Source of the DNA: Bugula neritina
Lineage: Eukaryota > Bryozoa > Gymnolaemata > Cheilostomatida > Bugulidae
Assembly: GCA_964035545.1 (NCBI GenBank)
Contig: OZ037766.1
Coordinates: 11,417,722-11,481,721 of the forward strand
Length of the DNA stretch: 64,000 nt
Reading direction: 5' to 3'
This document shows, one piece after another, positions 1 through 11,800 of this stretch (positions are counted from its first letter, which is position 1; each line of letters opens with the position of its first letter). Under the pieces are notes generated by a model, which saw nothing but the letters and a program-made list of their open reading frames with translations, did no database searches and had not been told where the DNA came from. Position numbers and translations under genes: made by a program.

Positions 1-331
1 TAAATGAACACTGCTAAAAGCCAGTTTAATGCAATACTATTAATTACTAGACATAAAAACAGTTTGATTCATAAAGTTCGAAGAAACTGAAATCCAAAAC
101 TGATAAATTTGTTAATTCAAAAACTGTGGAAAATGAATTTCAGTGTTTTATAGGCTTTGTGAAATTTCAAAATAAGACTTGTTTGTAAAAACTTGCTGTG
201 ATATAGTTGATAAAGAATCACCGAAAGACTATTAATGCAAAGGATGGGATAAAAGTTTTGACTAGCCGCTTTTACTGCTTCATGTGTTGAAACTGTCACA
301 GGTTTTTAATCATGGTGGCTCTGTCTTGTAG
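1..331. other. PDIA5 intron sequence at left edge
   Basis: No coding exon of the PDIA5 frame is visible here. The stretch ends in the acceptor at 330-331. The 60-codon antisense frame in it shows no domain or splice context and is treated as chance. Confidence 0.6.
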
Positions 332-3300
332 ACACTGGCCGGTGTGAATGCTGACAAACCTGCCTTAGCACCAGCTCGACAGCATCTTAATATCACCGGT
401 TATCCTACTCTTTATTATTTCAGGTACAGTAGTCTCTTTCTGCTATAATTGTAAACTTATGGGATGTTTTACCGGGTAACTTTTTGTATTGTAGCTTTCA
501 ATCGGTTTTATAGTCATTCCCTACGTGTTGATGAGACAATGTATTGGTGGTTTTGCTGATAATTCTGTATTTTAAAATCTGCTGTGTTGAAGGTTTTAAA
601 TTCAGCATTTTGTAATGTTTTAAAGTGTGTTTGTTACAGTGGGGGACAACTTCGATATAAGTATGGTGGAGAATATAACAAGGCAAGCATCCTTAGCTGG
701 TTGGCAAAGTAAGTTGTTAGAGTCAGTTTTTACTCAGGTGTCACAAGTTCTGTTTGTATGTCTAAAAGTAATATGGAGCCACTAGTTTCTGAATAACTAT
801 ATGCTTTAAGTTGTCAGACTTTTACTCTAGCTAAATCTTGCATAGTTTTCTAAAAAAATTTTGGTTCGTTATTTGTATTTATAAGTCTTCAAACCAAATA
901 GAAATTAGTCTATAAATAACAAAGTTAAATTATGTAAGTCACATTATTCAGTAGAGTTTATTGTCATCAAATTCTGCTTAATAAAAGCAAAATTATATCA
1001 GAAAACTGTGCTATGCTTTGCCCTAAGTGTGCATTTTTAGTACTTGTATGTTTCCAAGTATACCTATTTTATACTGACGAATGTTTACTCTGTGCTGCTT
1101 TTACATAAAATACCAAAACTGTCGAAAAGTTTGGATATGGGAGTAAAATTTCTCATATTACAATATTACCAACATACTTTTAGAACAAAAGTATCTGGCC
1201 ACACTGTCAACCCAATAGACTCATTGAAATGTTATTGCATAAGAGCTAATAACATCTAACAACTATCAACAGCTGTTACTTCATTGTCACTTTATGTGCT
1301 ACGATACACAAATAACACAGCAGCAGTGTTTGTGAGGGTGATGGTATATAATAGCTGGCTTGAAGTGACACTGTCACCTAAACTACGAGTCTCAGGTGTA
1401 TTTTATGCATAACAACCTGCTGTGAGGCCAATTGACTTTCTTCATTGTAGATTGCAAAGTTGGTATGATTTTGTACATGGGGTTTTAATTAAAATTTCTA
1501 TCAATAAATGTTTTGGGAATTTTTTAGCCGATCAACGTAATATGTTTTTCAATTGGTTTATCTTTTTAATTCCTTTAAAACATATAAATTTTCTGCTGAT
1601 TTTCAAAAAGAGCACAACTCTAACATAAAAATATTGTCAACAACTTCAGACACAACATATTGAAATATGTCTCTAATACTTTCATGTTTCCTAAAATATT
1701 ATGTCATTGTAAAGAAATATGGCTATTTTAGGACTATTTTTAAATAATTTTAAATACTTATAAAATGTTGAACTTTTTTTACAGTAACAATAATTATTTG
1801 GTGAAAAATAGGTTAATTACCAATTGTAACATTTTTCAAAATGAACAAAAAATTGTCCTAAAGATGCTAGCATTATTTACCTTTCAGTTTTTAAACCCAA
1901 GCCATGCCTTGATGCAAGCACTGGTACAGTAGCAGAGAAATTTCAATAGCTCAATTTCTTCAATTTTCGTAGTACATTTTTTGCTTGAGATCAGTTTAAA
2001 ATTCTTGAAAGAGCATTTTTAATCCAGAACACAGGCTTTTCATAATTTTTCCATTATGTTACACCTGCCTGATATTGGCTGCATAAGGCGAGAGTACTTG
2101 AATGGTATTTTAAATGCCATTACTATAAGAACTGAACTTTATGGTGTGTAAAACTACACTATATTCTATTCATATAAATGTTTACTTTGTGAGAGTACAT
2201 TGCTGTTACCTCAAATTTTAGTCCTTCTGCCCCTAAAGAACCGGAGAAAGAAGAATCTTGGTCAGAAAAAGAAACCGATGTTCACCATTTAACAGACAAC
2301 ACCTTTGATGAGTTTCTGGCAGCCAATCCATCTGTTCTGGTCATGTTTTATGCTCCATGTACGAACTTACCTTATTCTTGTCTTATGTTCTACTTCAATG
2401 TACAGACCTATGATCTGCTCAGCACAGACTAAATACAGTGCTAGTCAAGTACCTCTCACATTACATTTAGATTATAGTTATAGTTTAAGTTATCATTGAT
2501 GTTTTAATATACTTGGTTTAAGTCTCTTGCAGCTTCATGTTAATGCTGTTTTCAGGGTGTGGTCATTGTAAAGCCATGAAACCTGATTATGAAGAAGTTG
2601 CTACTGCTTTAAAAACTGATGAGGTAAGGTGGCTTCTAGCTATGTATAATTCTACATTATGTGTATATGTTGGAATATAGTTTTATTTCCACCTATTGCT
2701 ATTGTGAATTTAAATTTTAGTTGGAAGGTAAACTGGCTGCGGTAGATGCTACAGAGAATCGTAAACTAGCTGGAAGATTTAGTGTTGAAGGTTTTCCTAC
2801 AGTTTTTTATTTTCAGTAAGTTTTTATTTTTGCTGGGTTGGCTATGTAAACAGCTTGCGATTGTGTTACTCTATTATATTGTTAATTGAGAATATTTTTC
2901 TTTAATGTAACCTTAAACAATTCTATTCAACAACAAACCAACTTACGAGTTTATATCATATATGTTAGCCCTCGTAGCTCTATTCATACCTCTCTTGCCA
3001 GCCATCCTGATATCTTATCTTTTCAACTACAAATATTTGTCAAAAGGAGCATTTAAATATTTCTGTAGAAAATACTAGACATGTGAAACTGTTAATCTTT
3101 AGAAATGGTGAGAAACTATGGAAAATTAATGAAAGGACTAAAGACAAACTTTTAGCATTTATGAAAAATCCTGAAGAGCCGCCAGCACCACCTGCTCCGG
3201 AGGTTTCATGGTCTGAGGTTGAGAGCGAGGTGGTGCATTTAACAGCTGCAACTTTTCAATCTACTCTGAAGAAACGGAAACATGCTCTGGTTATGTTCTA

Positions 3301-6300
3301 CGCCCCATGTAAGTGGCTCCATCTAGCAGCTGTTGTTAGACCAAAGCTGTTAAACTAGATTTCATGAACTTAGGCTCACACTAGTTCCCAATTATGCACT
3401 ATTGTCTACATCTGTTGCTTCCTGAGTACTTTTAAATTATATTATAGATCAATATTATATGTATATGTGTTGTATGTATTTGCATGTTATCATGCCCTGT
3501 GTACCTTAGCAGATATATATGTTTTATAGGGTGTGGTCACTGTAAAAAGGCCAAGCCTCATTTTACTGAAGCCGCTTCCAAGTTTGCTGGTGATTCGAAG
3601 GTGAATATTTCCTTTCTAATGTTACAGTAGGCGCCACATGAAAAGTATAATATATTGCTGCTCATAACTTGGTGTCTTCAACTTTGTTAGATTGATATAT
3701 ATAATGAGTATCACATAATAACCGTGACACACTGGTGTTTATTTTACTACTTGAATTATCAGCAACTGCACTACAGTTATTACAGTGGTCGAGGCGTTTT
3801 TTTAGGGTTCTAATAACTCTAGGTTTCTTTCTAGAAAACTATGGCCGCAATCGATTGTACGGAACACGCTAGTGTATGCTCCAAGTACAGCGTGTCTGGA
3901 TATCCCACATTCATGTATTTTAACTATGGGAAAAATGAGAAACCTTATTCTGGAGGTAGAGAGGTGAGTTGAAGGCGATTTTCTTACCATTTAGAACTCT
4001 TTATTGTTATCGGAAAGCTTGCAATTCATTAAATCTGTTTTGTGAACTGTGTAATAAAAAGAGACATTAATACAAAGCGCTGACAATTCAGACTTGACTA
4101 TAGCATTTGAGCTATTAATACTGTGTTTTATCTTAATTAGCAGTATTCTACGTATTGTAATACTTCTACATTCCGTTTTACTAAATAGTGTAATAGATTT
4201 ATCATTTATTTTGATTGTATAATAAGTTATGTTACTCCGAAGCTAATGTATGTAGGAAGCGGATTTTGTGAGTTTTATGGAAGACCCAGAGAATCCCCAA
4301 ACGAGGTCATCCAAGCCTGCAGTTACAGATATGTGGGCCGGTGTCGAAGGCGTTGAAAATGTCGTCAAACTAACTGAGGCTAACTTCACAGAAGTCATCA
4401 GCTCCAACCCTTCAGTCCTTGTTATGTTTTATGCTCCTTGTAAGTCGCCTTGTGTTCGTGTTTTCTATCTTTCATATAAGATTTTAGGTAATAATGAAAA
4501 AAATAAGTAGAAATGGCACACTGATCTTAAATTTTCCCAAATCCAAATCCCAATATTGGAAATGTGCCATTTTACCTACTTTTTCTATTTGTGCCATTGT
4601 TGCTGTGCCTTTTTACCATGTGTTCATATTTTCTATCTTTCATATAGCATGTTTACAATATGTCTGATAATAAAATTATCAGTGTTGGCAATTAATGCTG
4701 ACAACTAGAAGACATTAGGCTCAATTCATCACTCTTTTGTCTATGAGCTGCAAGGGTTACTGTGTAAATGTTGTTATTGTAATTTGAAGGTGTAAAAAAC
4801 ACATGCGACCTTGATAAAAAATGCAAATATTTTATATCTTGATATGTTTTAATTCCATTGATGTCAACAGATTATTATAGACTTTGTTTATCTGACTACC
4901 TTTATTTCTATTTTCACATCAGGGTGTGGACACTGCAAGAACATGAAACCTGATTATGCTGCAGCAGCATCTGAGCTCAAGGCCGAAGGGGTGAGTGTCT
5001 GGACATGTCTGTAAGGTTCCTTTGGCAATAATTTGTTTGTCTCTTAGCTATGCCAGCAAGGTTCAATAAAAGTTGATATATCAAAATAAGAGTTGATAGA
5101 AGTTAGTATAAGAGTTGATATATCAATATAAGAGTTGATATATCAATATAAGAGTTGATATATCAATATAAGAGTTGATATATCAATATAAGAGTTGATA
5201 TATCAATATAAGAGTTGGTATATCAATATAAGAGTTGATATATCAATATAAGAGTTGATAAAAGTTAAAATGATTTTTTTAATAAAAGCATGGGTAATTT
5301 GTTTTTCATACAGCTGCACTTTGAATTTTATTACACTTGACAATGTGGAATTGTGTGCTACTTTGACTTCTAGAGTTATTTGAACTCCCTGTCTTGAGTT
5401 TAGGTAAGATGTAGGCTCTGGTATCAACAGACTCAGTTCTATTGTATTTTATACTGTATGTTGCTTGACTGTAGAATGAATAAAGTTGCTAAGCTAAGGT
5501 ATTGGTATGGTGGCACTCCACAGTTTTGTCTTGAAGTTTGAACATCCACCTTTGTCATTCCACTACTCACTGCTTTCCGTAGGAAACCACATTGTACTCC
5601 TTTCTTCTCACACACAAGTCTTACATACATGGACCACACACCACAATATTCATATTTTATGTTAAGCTGAGTCAGTCTGATTCACCATTGAACTTTCTGA
5701 ATAATGAGAAGACAACTTCTTAGTATAATTGAAACAGTCTGCGATAATTCAAATCTTCTGCTATCTAGCAGTTTTGGTCTAATTGAAAAGCTCTAATTAT
5801 AGCCAGCATAGTGTTTGTATGCTGTTGAACTTAGATATGAATGAATGTAATAAATGTCCAAAGAAATTATCACTAAGGTAGTATTTAAAACGTAATGTGT
5901 TTGGGATCCTTTTTTCTTGTATCATTTAACAGTTTGTAATACACATATCAAATCATCATGCTTTTTGATATGGAAAATGCTTGATGGGAAGAGACTTTTG
6001 ATAGCAATTCTACTACCTAGCTTTGCTTGTTTTATCTGCAGATCACTGGCATACTAGCTGCTGTAGATTCTACTGTGGAATCATCCATTTCTACTCAATA
6101 TGGAGTCAAAGGATTCCCAACTTTAAAATATTTCAAGTGAGTTTAGTTGATTAATATCTTTATATAGGCAAATCTATGCCACTTATTCTTGATTACCCAG
6201 AGAAACTATAATTTGTATTCCATCAGTTTATCTTAAATTTAAGTTTTACTTTTATTATCAGTATATGTTTCCTAGAGCAATATGTATATTTGCTAGGTTT

Positions 6301-8255
6301 AGTGATATTTGGGCAAATGGTGCTTTGTGGTGCAGGCTGTATTTTTCATCAAATTTTATTTTGCTAGATTTTTAAAAAAGAAATTATGTAATTTTAAAAT
6401 TTTTGCTGTTATGCTTTTTGTGTGTGTGGATATTTTTCTTTGGGCTGAAATGCTGTTATTATCCAATTCTCTTATTTGCTCGACTAATTTTTATAAAGAT
6501 ATTGATATTAATATGCATTTTGGAGTCACAAACATGAATTATAATTGGCAGGTATAATAATGTAACTGTGTTCATAGGAGGAAGCATTATAAGTAGAGGC
6601 TTTGAAATCAACCATTTTTAACTAACAGTTCCGCTATTGGTTGCAATAACAAACATTTGTATACTTCAGTTTTTTCAACTTTATAATTTTAACTCCCGTG
6701 AGATTTTTTGTGAGTTTCTATGGTTTCAAGTATGGCATATTGTAGTAATTTTTCAAACACACAAATTTTTGCTGGAGATAGAATTAGGACTTGTAAAAGT
6801 GCCTTTGATGTTGCTCTTATCTCTCAACTCCTGTGCTTTAGTAATTAACTAATTTTGCCAGCATAATTTAAATTTATGCGATAATGTTACAACTTACCTG
6901 GTGTTGTGTTTGCTTTAAGAGATGGAAAGTTTCTGTTTGACTACAATCAAAGGAGTCAAGCTGCACTGGTGAAGTTAATGAAGCATTCCACATTACAAAC
7001 TAAACCTAAAAAGGACTGGGCTTCTATTCAAAATTCGTCGAATGTTCATCACCTTACAAAAGATTCTTTTTCAGATTTTATTACTGAAAACCCATCTGTC
7101 TTAGTCATGTTCTACTCTCCAGGTAAGATGTGTTGATGTAATTGTCATAAATATTTCAATCCTGAATTGGGAGCTTACTCAATAGTATTTGCAAAAATAT
7201 TTAAAATATTATTTCGTTTTGTGAGGTTAGGTTTTATACTTCATCTATGCTGGTTGCAGGGTGTGTCCACTGTGAAAGCATGAAGCCAGCGTATGCTGAG
7301 GTAGCAACCATGACGAAAACCGAAGAGTTGGAAGGAAAACTTGCCACTATAGATTGCTCCCAAGATGACATATGTGATGAGCTTGAAGTTGGGATGTTAC
7401 CTACTTGTTAGTGACTTCATTGTTTGCAAAATAAAATTTGTTTATGGACGTTTGAACAGAAACTTGAAACAAATTCATTGCATATCTCCTGGAAAATGTT
7501 TATCTGCCATAGTTATATTTTCAATTTCGAAATTTACATTATTAGCTTGTGGTTCACCATTGCTTTTAGAGTTTTCTTCTAAATTCAACTAAACTTTATT
7601 CACCTGTTTTTAGTGAAATACTTTCACAATGGAATAGATGTGATGAAGTATACAGGTGGCAGGGATACAGATTCTCTAATAGACTTCATTAGAAGGTGTG
7701 CCTTTTATTTACAGTCAAGTTACCAATTTAAAAATTGATGAAATTGGATTTTAAATCATCAGCTAAATGTATTTACACTAGCCTTGCAATTTTCCCCAAT
7801 ATGTCCTACAGGTCAAAGATTTCAGTCAAATATTATACTGCATACTTGTTTTATTTTTAAGCATTTGTATCCCGAGACGTATCTACTTTTGAACACAAAT
7901 TGAATAAATATTCCTCCAAATAGTTTTGATTGAATGCTCAGTTGTTAAGCCCAAGTTCAAGATTACGTTGTATAGCAGAAATATTGTGAAATCATATCAG
8001 CATGGTTGACGATGTTTTGTAGCTAACTGCTTAACTAAAATATTTTTCAATTAGACGTATACTTTCAGAATAGCTCAAGTTCTTATCAAAACACAAGCAA
8101 CACTTGGAAATAGCTCAATGTGCTAATTATGGTGCATTTAATATATGAATATGCTCTTTGTGTTGCACAGCCCTCTTGATTATCTCGAGTATATGACTGG
8201 AAGCTCAAAGTTACCTGAAGCTGCAGAGCCTAAAAAGGGAAAGGAAGAGTTGTAG
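332..8255 (+). CDS. PDIA5: Protein disulfide-isomerase A5-like, 5'-partial, extended with extra thioredoxin domains
   Basis: ER-lumen thiol-disulfide oxidoreductase of the PDI family. Coding exons read in one continuous frame: 332-423, 640-708, 2222-2358, 2556-2623, 2721-2815, 3103-3308, 3530-3600, 3835-3963, 4256-4439, 4923-4990, 6042-6136, 6920-7122, 7260-7406, 7614-7695, 8171-8255 (576 codons plus stop). The first exon is the end of a thioredoxin fold (GYPTLYYF). Four further thioredoxin modules follow: three with the active site FYAPWCGHC (partial-protein residues ~101-104, 224-227, 352-355) and a last one with SPGCVHC (~474-477). The cis-Pro motif GFPT or GYPT appears in the modules (MLPT in the last). 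The protein ends KEEL, the ER-retrieval tetrapeptide of vertebrate PDIA5. Human PDIA5, as I recall it, ends after the module equivalent to exons 3103-3963, so two modules are additional here. The start codon and signal peptide lie left of the window. Frames and borders are seen; the name is inference from family resemblance. Confidence 0.92.
4479..4618. mobile_element. Short inverted-repeat element (MITE-like), copy 1
   Basis: Inside the PDIA5 intron after exon 4256-4439. It opens with ATTTTAGGTAATAAT, contains AAATGGCACACTGAT followed by a C-rich core, and closes with TGTGCCATTTTACC and GTGCC...TTTTTACC. The ends are therefore mutually inverted around the core GGTAAAATGGCACA. It is bracketed by a 28-base near-perfect direct repeat (4451-4478 and 4619-4646, two mismatches). 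A related copy is at 56059-56309. No coding capacity. The class is not established. Confidence 0.5.
5107..5260. repeat. 20-bp minisatellite in PDIA5 intron
   Basis: About seven to eight tandem copies of agagttgatatatcaatata, nearly identical, preceded by a degraded copy (5070-5106). It lies in the intron between exons 4923-4990 and 6042-6136. Near-identity of the copies implies recent slippage or unequal exchange. Confidence 0.9.
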
Positions 8256-8487
8256 ATCATCTACCTAATTTGCACACTAACTTTTTATAGTGTCTAGTTT
8301 AAGCATTTTTATTACTGTAATATAGCCCATGCGTACATCTGTAAGCTGTATACAGTCTATTTTATAAATAAGACTTGTAATCCAGTTGAAGTGAAATTTG
8401 TTATTTTGTGTGAGTTTTCTAGGTTTTTCTCTGTTGATGTGTATTTGATTATAGCTTTTTACTTAAGCTACTCATTTTAGAACAAAA

Positions 8488-8493
8488 TTTATT
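8488..8493 (-). terminator. Candidate polyadenylation signal for ERLEC1
   Basis: TTTATT on the + strand reads AATAAA on the - strand, about 380 bases past the ERLEC1 stop. It lies close to the 3' end of the convergent PDIA5 gene, whose own UTR shows only weak variants (e.g. AATAAG near 8367). Transcript ends are not visible from sequence alone. Confidence 0.4.
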
Positions 8494-8874
8494 GATCTCT
8501 GTTCCAGTTCCGAATTTAAATAGACATGATTGATGTAGACATTGCTATCAACAGTTATCATATTTAGTGATAACCAGCTACCTAGCTTCTACTTACAATA
8601 TGCTACACTGTGTAATATAATATGAATAGTGAGCTTAGACCATTGATTAAAAAATTTACAGTAAATTATACTTACTATCTCTAATTGACTTGCAAAAACA
8701 TTGCTACGCATGGATAGCAAAAATAAAATATTCGAAATAATAAATAAAAATGTTTTTCCTGTTCTTATAATCCGATTGTAGGTGAGACGTATTGCATGCA
8801 CCAATAAACCCTCCACCAGGAAACCACTCAATGTTTACATAAATGAAAGAAAAAATAAACAGCATAAAATAGAT

Positions 8875-11800
8875 TCATAAGTTAGTTAAGAGACCATCAT
8901 CATTTGCTTGCTTGACCAAGTCGCACAGAATGGCGGACTCTACCTGTAACATTTCAACTAGAGAAGTCAATAACTATGATGAATAACAACACAAAACTTT
9001 TTTGTCAGGTGACTTGTGTACACATATCTATATATAACAACATGCCTAAAAACAGTTGAATTAGTGGTCGTTTAGTGTTCTAGAAAAAAATGAACTATAA
9101 ATTTTTTCAAATTGTAATTACATTTGTAAAAAAAATAAGAACACAAACTTACTGTAAGTATATATTCACAAAGTTTAGGTTCCAATAAATAAATAGCTAC
9201 AGCATGAGATGTTGAAGAAGCAGAAGTTGAGCACCTGTAACACAACAGCAGCGACTTCACACGGTGATCATCAAAACAACTTGATTACTAACTTGATTAT
9301 AAATTCTAATAAAATACTATTGTGCAGAGGAAGGCACCATAAACCTACTTTAGCTTTACTTCTACACTTCTTGGCTTTTTTGTGTCATCGCATACATCAC
9401 CACCCGAATAATATTGTGTGATGAATCTAAAATAAATGTGAAAATATCACAAGCCTACCTCAATGTAAGAAAATACTTGAATAGCTTTTATGATTATGAT
9501 AAATGATTAAGCTTCACCCAACAGAAGTAAAACTTTACAGATAACTTTAATAGGAGGTTAAGATTACAAACTTGTACATATATTTTATCATTATATTAAT
9601 TATAAAACCGAAATGGCTGTATCTTGACTAAGACCACATAATTGTTACTTCTCTACAGAAATACTTCCAATTGCAACTATAATATAAAATTTTTTTACCT
9701 GAGAAAATATGAATTCCAAAGGTTTTTGACTTTCAAGACATATATAACAAATTTGATATTTATGCAAATTGCAACCCATTTTAGAACTCAAGATAAAAAA
9801 TATTGAGTTCTACTTGTAAATAAAATAAATAAAAAAAAATCTGAGAGACAAATAAAAATAAAGGTCTGTAATCTAGATTTGAGATGAATATTAACATACT
9901 TTCTATTAGATAATGGCTTTGGTTTCTTTTGTGGATGCTTAGCCAGCCACATGTGATGCTCATTAGAATCCCACTTCCCAAGGACAATGTTAGTCACACG
10001 CTTTCCTTTCTCAAGGTGATATTGCATTGCAGTCTTACCGTAGCACAGCTCAAAACTCCACCATCCAGTACCCTAATAATTTAAACTGGTTTACTATAAA
10101 CTAATACACTAGTTTATTAATAAACTAGATTTTATAAGTTTTACTAAAACAAAAACAATCTTAACTTCCGAAGAAAAAAGTGTAAAAGCCTAGATGAGTT
10201 TAAAGTAGAAAAGTGTGAAACTTCAAAAAAAACTTCCAACATGAACTATTCAGAAAACTGTTATTTGTAAGCTGCTTTTTCATACCCCTTGCAGACACTG
10301 GTCACCACTGAGAAAGTTCTTCAAGAAGTTGTCATCTTCTGATTTTCCTATAGCAGTTCTAGTGGCTTCCTGCTCACTCTTTGTTACAGAAGGCATCGGA
10401 CGCCCTACCTTTTTGACAGTACTTGAGAGAGTCTAGAAGTGCAAAATATGCAAATGGTTGCTAAATAACTTGCTAAGAATTTCACTTTAGCAAGTGCCAG
10501 GTTGCCAGCCCAGATGTGAATTAGTGATTGATTTTATCGCTCCTGTCAATATCAGCTTCAACTTTTTCAATAATGAAATAGTCACACATTAATTTCAAGG
10601 AACCATGCTTTAAAGTATTAGGCTAAATACTTTAAAAACTGGAGCAAGTTTATCGACACTATCTTTGCAAGAACCCCTAACAAAAGCGGTATTTTAAACG
10701 AACAAAGGACTTATTCATATATGACACAGGAGCAATTATGACTGGATGCTCTTCCTAACATCACCAATGGCCCTAACTAGGGTTCAAACCCATGACTTCG
10801 TGTTTAATAAGTCAGCGCTCTAACCACTACACCTATTGGACTGAGTGTATAGCTTCGTACATAAAACCCTATAAAAACAACAGTGAGGTGTTGGCTGCGT
10901 GCAGCAAATAGGATACACCCCCTGAGAACTAAAAGATTGGCTTATATGAACCTACCGATTCCCTCTGATAAAGTATCCTTTCCATTTCTGCATGCATCTT
11001 TGGTTTGTCTGGTGCCCCATCCAATGAATGGCACGATATAACACGAGATGACTCTGAGGGTGGCCTGAAACAGTAGCAGATTGTTAACAATAATTCCTAA
11101 TAAGGTATCATGTAACTTAGGGTAAGATCAAACAAGAAAACAAGTTGAACCGAAAAAAAGTGCTGCCTGGTGTTGTGGAGTGGCTCTTTCAAAACATTAG
11201 TGGTTGTTTTCAAAAATACAGATTTATTTTCTCTTATCTGTACCTAAAATTAAATTTACTAAAGACTCGAAGTTATACAAAAAATGATTCTATATAAAAA
11301 TGGTTCTAATAGCATGCTACATGTTCTCTACAATGAAGAGCTGGTTTTTGAATAAACATAAGTTATAAATTGTAAGTTTTTGGAATTTTTATAAATCATA
11401 GCTAGCAGCACCAAATAGCTAAGACAAAAGTAACAAGAATGGCACAGACTTTTTCGGGGAAGGAACACATACTTTTCCTGACTCCAATTTCATCAGAGTG
11501 TTAGGACAGACAAATTGAAACTTATATCTTGTTTTTTAATGTCAGATAAAAAATTTGAATTGAGTTTAGCTTCCCTTCCCTTTTACTTATTTCTTGCATT
11601 AATTGCCATAAACCATTATTTGTGCAAATAAAGAAATTTCCATAAACCATTATTTGTGCAAATAAAGAAATTTCCATAAACCATTATTTGTGCAAATAAA
11701 AAAATTTCCATAAACCATTGTTTGTGCACATAAAGAAATTTCAATTTTTTAAAAATAATCCCATTTTACAGTTTGTTTGCAAGAGATAAAACTATATACA

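Noticed and set aside
5107-5260. Regularly repeated 20-base unit, superficially CRISPR-like
   Set aside because: Units are directly contiguous with no unique spacers, in a eukaryotic intron; it is a minisatellite.
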